This document shows positions 7,040 through 13,673 of a DNA stretch of 17,096 bases, one piece after another; position 1 is the first letter of the stretch, and the number at the start of each line of letters is the position of its first letter. The position numbers and the translations under genes were made by a program. The notes below the pieces were generated by a model. The model worked only from the letters and a program-made list of their open reading frames with translations, searched no databases and had not been told where the DNA came from. The DNA is from DASZQY01 sp036511595 (GTDB lineage Bacteria; Pseudomonadota; Alphaproteobacteria; Rhizobiales; Kaistiaceae), in assembly GCA_036511595.1 (NCBI GenBank), contig DATCBY010000001.1, forward strand, positions 1 through 17,096, in the 5' to 3' direction.

Positions 7040-7149
7040 CAAAATTCTTCGCCGGCCAAGTTTTCAACAGGTCGTCCACAGGCCGATTTTTGCGGGTGCA
7101 TCATGGCGCGACTCACCTGATGATGTGGTGAGGCGGAGATGTGGCGGAC
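7040..7149 (+). other. Gap between the two GGCT-like genes: two DnaA-box-like words and a small inverted repeat
   Basis: TTTTCAACA (7061-7069) and TCGTCCACA (7072-7080) each differ at two positions from the DnaA box TTATCCACA, and their starts are 11 bases apart, about one helical turn. CATCAT (7099-7104) and ATGATG (7120-7125) form an inverted repeat just before the ribosome-binding site GGCGGAG (7132-7138). No convincing promoter or terminator is visible. All of this could be chance. Confidence 0.25.
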
Positions 7150-7623
7150 ATGTACTATTTTGCATACGGGTCGAATCTCGACCTGCTGCAGATGCAATTG
7201 CGTTGCCCGGAAGCGCAGTTCGTCAGCACGGCGAAGCTCGACGGCTACCGCATCTGTTTCCCGCGCAAGTCGTTCGTGCGCGATTGCGCCGTGATCAGCG
7301 TCGAGCCGGCGACCGGTGAGCAGGTGTGGGGCGCGCTCTACGAGCTGGATGGCACTGATATCGCCCGGCTTGACGAACGCGAGGGTTACGACAGGCGGCG
7401 TGACCGGCAGCTTAACCAGCGCAACCGCGTGACGGTGCGGGTCGAGGGATCGGATGAACGCGTCGTGGCGGCCGAGATTTACGTCGCGGTGCCGACGGCC
7501 AATCCCGGCCTGCCGTCGCCACAATATGTCGGTTATCTGGTTGCTTCCGCCGCCGAGTGTGGCCTGCCGAAGTCGCATCTGGTGAAGCTGGCCGAGCACA
7601 TGCCGATGTCGCAAGCGGCCTAA
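7150..7623 (+). CDS. Gamma-glutamylcyclotransferase-like (GGCT/AIG2 family) protein, copy 2
   Basis: A second member of the same family as the gene at 6578, 157 residues from ATG 7150. FAYGSN is at residues 4-9 and the putative catalytic glutamate is E78 in DEREGY, the same residue numbers as in copy 1. Shared words include RCP (18-20), YR..FPR (33-39), EP..G (52-56) and VWG (59-61). This register supports ATG 7150 as the start. A GTG in frame at 7141 would add three residues but sits only two bases from the GGAG (7135-7138). The two copies are clearly diverged rather than a recent duplication. The gene is followed, 49 bases after its stop, by the fluoride riboswitch of crcB, and could be cotranscribed with it. 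Confidence 0.83.
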   Translation: MYYFAYGSNLDLLQMQLRCPEAQFVSTAKLDGYRICFPRKSFVRDCAVISVEPATGEQVWGALYELDGTDIARLDEREGYDRRRDRQLNQRNRVTVRVEGSDERVVAAEIYVAVPTANPGLPSPQYVGYLVASAAECGLPKSHLVKLAEHMPMSQAA

Positions 7624-7672
7624 TCGCCGACGGCGTTTGACCGCCAGCGGGATTGTTGGCAGAAGATCATTT

Positions 7673-7720
7673 AGGGAATGGAGTCTCCCTTCAACCGCCC
7701 CGACAGGCTGATGACTCCTA
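7673..7720 (+). promoter_or_regulatory. Fluoride riboswitch aptamer (crcB motif)
   Basis: The RNA has the conserved layout of the crcB motif. P1 is GGAGTC (7680-7685) with GACTCC (7713-7718). The pseudoknot is GGGA (7674-7677) with TCCC (7686-7689). The conserved AACCGCC lies at 7693-7699, and a short hairpin pairs GCC (7697-7699) with GGC (7706-7708). The invariant-like TGATGACTCCTA closes it at 7709-7720. It stands 80 bases upstream of crcB, the gene this motif is best known for. Fluoride binding is expected to turn crcB on. Confidence 0.93.
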
Positions 7721-7743
7721 CCGTGTGAAAGCGCGGTGGGAGT
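7714..7743 (+). promoter_or_regulatory. Switching hairpin of the fluoride riboswitch expression platform
   Basis: ACTCCTACCG (7714-7723), the 3' part of the aptamer, can instead pair with CGGTGGGAGT (7734-7743) over ten positions with one G-U pair. Forming this helix breaks aptamer P1, so it is the likely fluoride-free structure. No U-run follows, so the hairpin itself is not the terminator. Confidence 0.65.
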
Positions 7744-7751
7744 GTGCCCGC

Positions 7752-7775
7752 AACCCGCCCGCGAGGTGGGTTTTT
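7752..7775 (+). terminator. Regulated intrinsic terminator ahead of crcB, with a competing helix
   Basis: AACCCGCC (7752-7759) pairs with GGTGGGTT (7765-7772) around a five-base loop and is followed by a U-run (7771-7775). The 5' arm, extended by one base as 7751-7759, is also perfectly complementary over nine bases to GGCGGGTTG (7782-7790), which abuts the crcB ribosome-binding site GGAGG (7790-7794). Its inner part CCCGCC (7754-7759) can also pair with GGTGGG at 7735-7740. Several mutually exclusive folds are therefore possible. Confidence 0.7.
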
Positions 7776-7799
7776 GTTGTAGGCGGGTTGGAGGCAGCA

Positions 7800-8183
7800 A
7801 TGATCCAGATCGTGCTCGTGTTCCTCGGTGGCGGCGTCGGCTCGGTGGCGCGCCACGGCGTCAATATCGTCGCCGCGCGGATTCTGGGAACCGGCTTTCC
7901 TTGGGGGACATTCATCGTCAATGTCGTCGGCTCGTTCGCGATGGGCGTCATCGTAGCGTGGCTGGCATTCAGGGCTGGCGGCGGCTGGTCGCAACATACC
8001 CGGCTGCTGCTTACCACCGGCTTCCTCGGCGGCTTTACCACCTTCTCGACCTTCTCGCTGGATACGGCGCTACTCTGGGAACGGGACGCATATGCGGCGG
8101 CAATCGGCTACGTCGCGATCTCGGTGCTGCTTGGCGTACTCGGGCTGTTCGCAGGCCTCGCGCTGATACGCTCCCTTACCTAG
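7800..8183 (+). CDS. crcB: Fluoride channel CrcB (Fluc family)
   Basis: Fluc/CrcB proteins are small dual-topology membrane proteins that form dimeric fluoride channels and lower cytoplasmic fluoride. The 127-residue product has four hydrophobic segments. Its family motifs are GGGVGSVARH (10-19), GTFIVNVVGSF with Asn41, and GFLGGFTTFSTFS (74-86), which holds the phenylalanines lining the pore and the central Na+ site. Single-copy genes of this length are normal for homodimeric channels. The ATG at 7800 follows GGAGG (7790-7794) by five bases; longer in-frame starts would run through the riboswitch platform and are rejected. It is controlled by the fluoride riboswitch just upstream. Confidence 0.95.
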   Translation: MIQIVLVFLGGGVGSVARHGVNIVAARILGTGFPWGTFIVNVVGSFAMGVIVAWLAFRAGGGWSQHTRLLLTTGFLGGFTTFSTFSLDTALLWERDAYAAAIGYVAISVLLGVLGLFAGLALIRSLT

Positions 8184-8215
8184 AGAACGGCCGGCTCGCT
8201 TGCACCCTCGTCCGG

Positions 8216-8224
8216 TGCTATAGG
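8216..8224 (+). promoter_or_regulatory. Possible extended -10 promoter element before the pseudouridine synthase gene
   Basis: TGCTATAGG (8216-8224) matches the extended -10 pattern TGN-TATAAT at the TG and four of six hexamer positions. It is 24 bases before the start at 8249, in the 65-base gap after crcB. No good -35 lies at the right distance. Weak. Confidence 0.25.
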
Positions 8225-8248
8225 CTGCGCTCCACCTGAAGCGCGATC

Positions 8249-9370
8249 ATGGCAGCCATGGAAACCAGGACCGTCGACGCCGACGAGGCCGGCATGCGTT
8301 TGGACCGCTGGTTCAAATCGCACTACCCGGAACTCTCGTTCGGACACCTGCAGAAACTCCTGCGCTCCGGCCAGATTCGCGTCAACGGCGGTCGGGTCAG
8401 GACCAACGCGCGGCTGGAGCCGGGGCAGGCCGTGCGCGTGCCGCCGTTGGGGCAGGGCGGGCTGGAGGGGGTGCTGCGGGAGAACCGGCCGGTCGAATAT
8501 CCGAACTCTGGCCGGGCAGCGTCGGGGAAGCTCTCAACGCCGCCTGGCGCCGACCGAGATGACCGCCTTCCGTCCCCCCCGCTGCAGGGGGAAGGGAAAA
8601 AGCCGGCGCGTGGGCCGACCACCGATGCCGGTGCATTGCGCGCGATGATCCTATACGAGGATGACGAAGTCTTCGTCTTCAACAAGCCACAGGGTCTGGC
8701 GGTGCAGGGCGGCTCGGGGCTAAGCCGCCATGTCGATGCGATGCTGGAAGCTTTCCGCGATCGCAAGGGGCAAAAGCCGCGGCTCGTCCATCGCCTCGAT
8801 CGCGATACCACCGGGGTGCTGGTCGTGGCACGGACGCGTCTGGCGGCGCAGAAGCTGACCGCGTCCTTCCGTACGCGCTCGACCCGCAAGATCTACTGGG
8901 CGTTAGTCATGGGCGTGCCGAAGCCGAAGCAGGGGCGTATATCGACATGGCTTGCCAAAGAAGGCACGCCTGACGGCGATCGGATGCGCGTCGCCCGGCA
9001 CGGCACCGACAATTCCAGCCATGCCATCTCACTCTATTCGGTAGTGGAAACCGCCGGGCAGAAGCTCGCGTGGCTGTCCATGCGCCCGGTAACCGGACGC
9101 ACCCACCAGCTTCGTGCTCACGCCGCCCATATCGGGCACCCGATTATCGGCGATCCGAAGTACTTCACCGCCGAGGAGAGCTGGGATTTCCCCGGTGGCC
9201 TGCAAAAGAAGCTGCATCTCCATGCGCGCCGCATCGTCATCCCGCATCCATCGAACGGCGGCACGATCGATGTCTCGGCACCGCTGCCGCCGCATATGCA
9301 GCAGAGCTGGAACCTGCTCGGTTTCGATGCCACGCTGGGCGACACACCGTCGGACGATGAGGAGGAATGA
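8249..9370 (+). CDS. RluA-family (RluC/RluD-type) 23S rRNA pseudouridine synthase with S4 domain
   Basis: Enzymes of this family isomerise uridines in rRNA. The 373-residue protein has an N-terminal S4 RNA-binding domain (about 15-75, MRLDRWFKSHYPELSFGHLQ onward) and a catalytic domain from about residue 130 (LYEDDEVFVFNKPQGLAVQGG). The family motif is HRLDRDTTGVLVV with catalytic Asp184, followed by GRTHQLRAHAAHIGHPIIGD near the C-terminus. Between the domains is an insert of about 38 residues (86-123) of repeat-like origin; without it the length would be about 335, near family norm. ATG 8258 is an alternative start. The stop TGA shares its final A with the next gene's ATG. Whether the target site is that of RluC or RluD is not decidable here. 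Confidence 0.93.
   Translation: MAAMETRTVDADEAGMRLDRWFKSHYPELSFGHLQKLLRSGQIRVNGGRVRTNARLEPGQAVRVPPLGQGGLEGVLRENRPVEYPNSGRAASGKLSTPPGADRDDRLPSPPLQGEGKKPARGPTTDAGALRAMILYEDDEVFVFNKPQGLAVQGGSGLSRHVDAMLEAFRDRKGQKPRLVHRLDRDTTGVLVVARTRLAAQKLTASFRTRSTRKIYWALVMGVPKPKQGRISTWLAKEGTPDGDRMRVARHGTDNSSHAISLYSVVETAGQKLAWLSMRPVTGRTHQLRAHAAHIGHPIIGDPKYFTAEESWDFPGGLQKKLHLHARRIVIPHPSNGGTIDVSAPLPPHMQQSWNLLGFDATLGDTPSDDEEE
8504..8617 (+). repeat. Repeat-like in-frame insert in the pseudouridine synthase linker, with a GC-rich palindrome
   Basis: This segment encodes a low-complexity linker (including RLPSPPLQGEG) between the S4 and catalytic domains. It contains an imperfect palindrome: CCTTCC (8566-8571) pairs with GGAAGG (8590-8595), and the inner C-run (8574-8580) with the remaining Gs around GCTGCA. 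C-run/GCTGCAG/G-run elements of this type are frequent extragenic palindromic repeats in Hyphomicrobiales, and translated copies give PPLQGEG-like peptides. The outer limits are estimated from protein alignment by memory. Repeat-family membership needs a genome search. Confidence 0.5.
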
Positions 9371-10299
9371 TGGCCGTGGATCCCGGACTCATTGCCCGCG
9401 TCAAGCTTCACCCAAAGGGACCGGTCTTCTCCCGCGTCGTGTGGGGGTCGATGCGCTCGGAGGAGCAGTTCGACAGCGTCGACAAGCTCGCCGACTTCCT
9501 GCGCTTCCTGCTCGATCGCGGCATAACAACGCTCGACACCGCGAATACCTACGGGATACCGCACCCCTATACGACCGAGGAGTTTTTTGGCAAGGCTTTG
9601 AACCAGGTCGGTCGCGACAAGTTCGAGGTCGTCACCAAGGGCGGCATCATGCGGGTGGCGCCGCTGACGCCCGAGAACCGGATTCGCCACTACGACTTTA
9701 GCGCCAGGAAAATAAAATTCTGGGTGGACCGGTCGCTGGCGAAACTCGGCGTCGACCACGTCGACCTCTATCTGCTGCATCGGCCGGACTATCTGATGGA
9801 CCCGGAGGAAACGGCAGGCGCGCTCGATGAAATCGTAGCCACTGGCAAGGCGCGCCATGTCGGCATCTCCAATTTCTCGCCATCGCGGATCGATCTGCTC
9901 GCTTCACGCACAAAATCGCCGCTGGTCACCAACCAGGTCGAATTTTCGCCGATCTATCTCAATCCGATTTCCAACGGAACGTTCGATCACGCGCTGCGAT
10001 TGGGCTACCGGCCGATGATCTGGTCGCCGGTTGGCGGCGGCAAACTGCTTACCGGCGACGATTCCCGAACCGCGAAGATTCGGGCGTTGCTAACCGCCAT
10101 CGCGAAGAAGCACGGATTTGACGGGCCAGCGGAAGCGGCGATGTCCTTTGTCGCTCGCCATCCGGTTGGCGGCCTGCCGATCGTCGGCTCCGGCAAGCGC
10201 GACCGGGTCGACGGGGCGATCAAGGCGATCAACACCGTCATGGACCGCCAGGACTGGTACGCCATCGTGACGGAAACCAGCGAGATGTTGGAACTTTGA
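9370..10299 (+). CDS. Aldo/keto reductase, YdhF-like
   Basis: An NAD(P)H-dependent oxidoreductase of the aldo/keto reductase superfamily (TIM barrel); the substrate is unknown. The 309-residue product shows the full catalytic tetrad: Asp56 and Tyr61 (LDTANTYG), Lys90 (VVTKGG) and His137 (LYLLHRPD). GKARHVGISNFSPS and TNQVEFSPI are also typical, and the overall pattern (LHRPDYLMDPEETA) resembles E. coli YdhF. A perfect AGGAGG (9360-9365) precedes two adjacent ATGs, at 9367 and 9370. The second is chosen because its spacing is four bases rather than one; it overlaps the previous stop as TGATG. Here it separates the pseudouridine synthase from ATP12. Confidence 0.9.
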   Translation: MAVDPGLIARVKLHPKGPVFSRVVWGSMRSEEQFDSVDKLADFLRFLLDRGITTLDTANTYGIPHPYTTEEFFGKALNQVGRDKFEVVTKGGIMRVAPLTPENRIRHYDFSARKIKFWVDRSLAKLGVDHVDLYLLHRPDYLMDPEETAGALDEIVATGKARHVGISNFSPSRIDLLASRTKSPLVTNQVEFSPIYLNPISNGTFDHALRLGYRPMIWSPVGGGKLLTGDDSRTAKIRALLTAIAKKHGFDGPAEAAMSFVARHPVGGLPIVGSGKRDRVDGAIKAINTVMDRQDWYAIVTETSEMLEL

Positions 10300-10393
10300 G
10301 CGGCGACGGAGGTATCCAGGCGGCGGCGCTTGTCCTTGCGCCGGACCTCGCGGTGTCCAGCGTCGATCCAGTGAACCGGCCTGGGCGCTCCGC

Positions 10394-11152
10394 TTGAGCG
10401 ACAGGCCGGACGATCCGACGGCAGCATTGCAGCGGCAGGGGCGGGAATTGCCGAGGCGCTTCTATAAGCACGCCGCCGCTGGCCCGCACGAAGGCGGCTT
10501 CGCCCTGCTGCTGGATGGACGCGTGGTCAAGACGCCGGCGCGCCGTCCACTGGCGGCGACCGGCCGCGCCGTTGCCGAAGCCTTGGCGTCCGAATGGGAA
10601 GCGCAGGGCGAGCGTATCGATCCTTCGACCATGCCGCTCACCCGCATCGTCAATGCCGCCATCGACCGCGTTGCCGAGGCGGCGGATGCGGTGCGCGCCG
10701 AGATCGTGAAGTACGCCGAAACCGACCTGATCTGCTACCGCGCTCGGGAGCCCGCGTCGCTGGTGGAGGCGCAAGCGGCGGCATGGGATCCGCTGGTAAC
10801 GTGGGCGCGCGAGGCGCTGGGGGTTCGGTTGGTGCTGGCCGAAGGCGTCATCCCGGTGGCGCAGAGTCCCGAAGCGCTGGCGGCGGTCGACCGGGCGCTG
10901 GCGCGTTTCGGGGCGCTAACGCTCGCGGCGCTTTCGACGGTGACGACCATCACCGGCTCGGCGGTTATCGCGCTGGCGCTTGCGGACGGGCGATTGTCGG
11001 TCGAGGAGGCGTGGCAGGCCGCGCTTGTCGACGAGGAGTGGCAGATCCGCCAGTGGGGCAGGGACGAAGCCGCCATGCGCGCCCGCGTCTTCCGCGACCG
11101 GGAGCTGCGGGCGGCCGGGCTCATCCTTTCGGAACCGCCATGGGAGCGGTGA
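10394..11152 (+). CDS. ATP12-family F1-ATPase assembly chaperone
   Basis: ATP12 binds the alpha subunit during assembly of the F1 ATP synthase in mitochondria; bacterial homologues are largely confined to alphaproteobacteria. The 252-residue protein has the family's N-terminal RRFYKHAAA and LLLDGRVVKTPARRPL, the middle PSTMPLTRIVNAAID and YAETDLICYRA, and the C-terminal ALVDEEWQIRQWGRDEAA, where a conserved acidic residue is functionally important in yeast. The start is TTG 10394: the frame is open through the whole 94-base gap upstream but has no other start codon there, and the next in-frame ATG would remove conserved sequence. No strong ribosome-binding site is seen. The stop overlaps the next ATG by one base (TGATG). 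Confidence 0.9.
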   Translation: MSDRPDDPTAALQRQGRELPRRFYKHAAAGPHEGGFALLLDGRVVKTPARRPLAATGRAVAEALASEWEAQGERIDPSTMPLTRIVNAAIDRVAEAADAVRAEIVKYAETDLICYRAREPASLVEAQAAAWDPLVTWAREALGVRLVLAEGVIPVAQSPEALAAVDRALARFGALTLAALSTVTTITGSAVIALALADGRLSVEEAWQAALVDEEWQIRQWGRDEAAMRARVFRDRELRAAGLILSEPPWER

Positions 11153-11886
11153 TGCGCATTGGCTGCGCGGGGTGGTCGCTCTCGGCCGAGGCGCAGCAGC
11201 GGGCGCCGAAGCCCGGCAGCCACCTTGAGCGGTACGCGGCGCTCTTCAACTGCACGGAGATCGACTCAAGTTTCTACCGCCCCCACCAGCCCCGCACGTA
11301 CGCGCGCTGGGCGGCTTCGGTGCCGGAGGACTTTCGCTTTGCCGTGAAGATGCCGCGAGCGGTCACGCACGAAACCGGGTTGGTCTATCGGCCGGAGGTG
11401 GTCGACCGATTCCTCGGCGAGGTCAGCGAGCTTGGAAGGCGCCTCGGCCCGCTGCTGGTCCAGTTGCCGCCCCGCCTGGCGTTCGAGGCGAAGGTCGCCG
11501 AGGATTTCTTCGTGAAGCTGTGTCCGCGGGTGGCCGGTGAGATCGTATGCGAGCCGCGTCATGCGTCCTGGTTCACGCCAGCGGTCGAGCGGCTGCTTAC
11601 GGCGCATCGCGTTGCCCGCGCTGCGGCCGATCCGGCGGTTTGGCCCGAAGCGGCGGTGCCCGGCGGATGGGGCGGCCTGCCGTACACGCGGCTGCATGGC
11701 TCGCCGGAGCTTTACCGCTCGAAGTATACGCCTGCCCTAATCGACGACGTCGCTGCCCGAGCATCTGAGGCTGCGGAAGCCGGGGCGCCGGCCTGGTTGA
11801 TCTTCGACAACACCACGCTCGGGCACGCGTTCTTCGACGCGCTCGCTCTTCAGGAACGTGTCGCCAACCTTAAACCGCGGCGCTAG
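11152..11886 (+). CDS. DUF72 (YecE-like) family protein
   Basis: A conserved TIM-barrel-like protein of unknown function (DUF72). The 244-residue product shows the family pattern: IGCAGWSL at the N-terminus, CTEIDSSFYR (about residues 35-44), FRFAVKMPRAVTHE, CEPRHASWF, YTRLHGSPELYRSKY and the C-terminal WLIFDNTTLGHAFFDAL. The ATG at 11152 has GGAG (11143-11146) five bases upstream and overlaps the ATP12 stop as TGATG, so it is translationally coupled. The 3' end overlaps the convergent DUF188 gene by four bases, the two stops sharing CTAG (11883-11886). No terminator is visible between them. Confidence 0.88.
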   Translation: MRIGCAGWSLSAEAQQRAPKPGSHLERYAALFNCTEIDSSFYRPHQPRTYARWAASVPEDFRFAVKMPRAVTHETGLVYRPEVVDRFLGEVSELGRRLGPLLVQLPPRLAFEAKVAEDFFVKLCPRVAGEIVCEPRHASWFTPAVERLLTAHRVARAAADPAVWPEAAVPGGWGGLPYTRLHGSPELYRSKYTPALIDDVAARASEAAEAGAPAWLIFDNTTLGHAFFDALALQERVANLKPRR

Positions 11887-12359
11887 ACTCCGCTTCTTGC
11901 GCGGCGGGCCATGCGCTCCAGCTCGCCAAGAAAGCGCGAGCGGTCTTCGCGGGTGAAGCCGGCGTTATGACCTTTGATCTCGCCGGTCTCGCGCAAGTGC
12001 TGCTTGAGATCGCGCATGGCGAGCGCCATGCCGATCGAGTCCGGCGTGAACGGCCGACCATTCGGCGCCAGCGCAAGTGCTTCCTTGGCAATGACCCGGG
12101 CAGCCAGCGGAATGTCGGCGGTGACGACGATCTCGCCGGGGCGAATTGCGTCCACGATCCAGTCGTCAGCAGCATCGGCGGTCTTCGCCACGACCACGTG
12201 CCTGACGTTGGGATCGCGCGAGGGCCGCAGGCCGCCGTTGGAAACGATGACAACGGGCAAGTGATGGCGCGCTGCGACCTTCAGCGCTTCGTCTTTCACC
12301 GGACAAGCGTCGCCGTCGATGAAGATGCGGGCTTTCTCCGCCGCTTCGGACGCTGCCAT
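11883..12359 (-). CDS. DUF188 (YaiI/YqxD) family protein
   Basis: A member of the UPF0178/DUF188 family with a PIN-like fold and no settled function. The 158-residue protein carries RIFIDGDACPVKDEAL (about 11-26), VVTADIPLAARVI in the middle and the C-terminal MRDLKQHLRETGEIKGHN, all family landmarks; the early Asp residues resemble the acidic site of PIN nucleases. The start is 21 bases after the gguB stop on the same strand, so it is probably the last gene of the sugar-uptake transcript, though a functional link is not implied. The ribosome-binding site is weak (GAGGCGGG around the gguB stop, far upstream). Confidence 0.85.
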   Translation of the reverse strand: MAASEAAEKARIFIDGDACPVKDEALKVAARHHLPVVIVSNGGLRPSRDPNVRHVVVAKTADAADDWIVDAIRPGEIVVTADIPLAARVIAKEALALAPNGRPFTPDSIGMALAMRDLKQHLRETGEIKGHNAGFTREDRSRFLGELERMARRARSGV

Positions 12360-12380
12360 TTGGACGGGGGAGAGCCCGCC

Positions 12381-13673
12381 TCAAGCCTTGTTCTTGTTGT
12401 AGACGTCGAACACGACGGCACCGAGCAGGACGAGGCCCTTGACCACCTGCTGGTAGTCGACGTTCACGCCGAGGATCGACATGCCGTTGTTCATGACGCC
12501 CATGATGAACGCACCGATCACCGCGCCCGCCACCTGACCGACGCCGCCCATCGCCGAAGCGCCGCCGATAAAGACGGCCGCAATGACGTCAAGCTCGCTC
12601 CCGAGTCCGGCCGCCGGAACCGCCTGGCCGAGGCGCGCCGCGATGATGAGCCCGCCGAGCGCGGACAGCACACCCATGTTGGTGAACACGAGAAGCGTCA
12701 GGCGATCCGTCTTGATGCCTGAAAGCTGCGCCGCCTTCGGGTTGCCGCCCATGGCGTAGACCCGGCGCCCGATCGTTGTCCGGTTGGTGACGAAGATAAA
12801 AAGTGCGATCAGGACGGCCATCAGCAGGAGGACGAGGGGCAGGCCCTTGTAGCTCGCGAACTGGTAGAAGAGGAACAACGCGAGCAGGCCGATGATCAGC
12901 GTCTTAACGGTGAAGATCGTCACCGGCTCGGCTGCGTAGCCATGGTTCTCTCGTGTGCGACGCGCCCGCAGTCCATACAGCGTATACGCGACGATGCAGA
13001 CGGCGCCGATGACCAACGTCGTCACGTTCAGCGCGAGCCCGGTACCGTAGAGGGGTTTTCCCGCGGCATTCAGTGTTGGCGGTATGAGGGCGAGCGATCC
13101 GGTGAAGTCGCCAAGGAACCCAGAACTCAGGGCTTTGAAATCCATGGGCAGGGGGCCAACCGAGGCGCCACCTCCGAGCATGGCCTGGCACAGGCCGCGG
13201 AAGATCAGCATGCCGGCGAGTGTAACGATGAAGCTCGGTATTCGGTGGTAGGCGATCCAATAACCTTGGGCGGCTCCGATGGCGGCACCGATCATGAGGC
13301 ATATGATCGAGGCGACCAGCGGGTTGCTGAAAATGCCAAGCGGCCAAATGACCATCATGTTCGCCGAAAGGGCGCCAATGAATCCGGCCACCGAACCGAC
13401 GCTGAGATCGATGTAGCCCGAGACGATGACCAGCAACATGCCCAGCGCCATCACAATGATGAAGCTGTTCTGCTGCACCAGATTGCTGAGGTTAACCGGC
13501 TTGAACAACGTTCCGCCGGTGGTGAACTGGAAGAACACCATGATGGCGATAAGCGCCAGCACCAGGCCATAGTCGCTGAGGTTGTTGAGGATGCCGTACA
13601 GCACGATGCGGCGCATGGAATGGGCTTCCGCTACTGCCCCGGTCGGCTGCGCTGATACGGTTTCGGTGGTCAT
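12381..13673 (-). CDS. gguB: Multiple-sugar ABC transporter permease GguB
   Basis: Inner-membrane permease of the CUT2 (ribose/xylose-type) sugar importer that works with ChvE and GguA. The 430-residue protein is strongly hydrophobic, with about ten membrane segments. It has the family stretches GYIDLSVGSVAGF, MGGNPKAAQLSGIKTDRL (the loop that contacts the ATPase) and the C-terminal AVFIGGASAMGGVGQVAG and GVNVDYQQVVKGLVLLGAVVF. The start ATG overlaps the gguA stop (ATGA, 13670-13673), so it is translationally coupled. The symbol follows the Agrobacterium chvE-gguA-gguB operon; xylH/mmsB are related names. Confidence 0.9.
   Translation of the reverse strand: MTTETVSAQPTGAVAEAHSMRRIVLYGILNNLSDYGLVLALIAIMVFFQFTTGGTLFKPVNLSNLVQQNSFIIVMALGMLLVIVSGYIDLSVGSVAGFIGALSANMMVIWPLGIFSNPLVASIICLMIGAAIGAAQGYWIAYHRIPSFIVTLAGMLIFRGLCQAMLGGGASVGPLPMDFKALSSGFLGDFTGSLALIPPTLNAAGKPLYGTGLALNVTTLVIGAVCIVAYTLYGLRARRTRENHGYAAEPVTIFTVKTLIIGLLALFLFYQFASYKGLPLVLLLMAVLIALFIFVTNRTTIGRRVYAMGGNPKAAQLSGIKTDRLTLLVFTNMGVLSALGGLIIAARLGQAVPAAGLGSELDVIAAVFIGGASAMGGVGQVAGAVIGAFIMGVMNNGMSILGVNVDYQQVVKGLVLLGAVVFDVYNKNKA

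Noticed and set aside
7637..7670. TTGACC upstream of the fluoride riboswitch as a promoter -35
   Set aside because: No acceptable -10 lies 16-18 bases downstream; crcB may be transcribed with the preceding gene or from a promoter I cannot see.
10594..11151. Long upstream extension of the DUF72 frame across ATP12
   Set aside because: It is a glycine/arginine-rich shadow of ATP12 in another frame. The real DUF72 protein starts at 11152 with a good ribosome-binding site.
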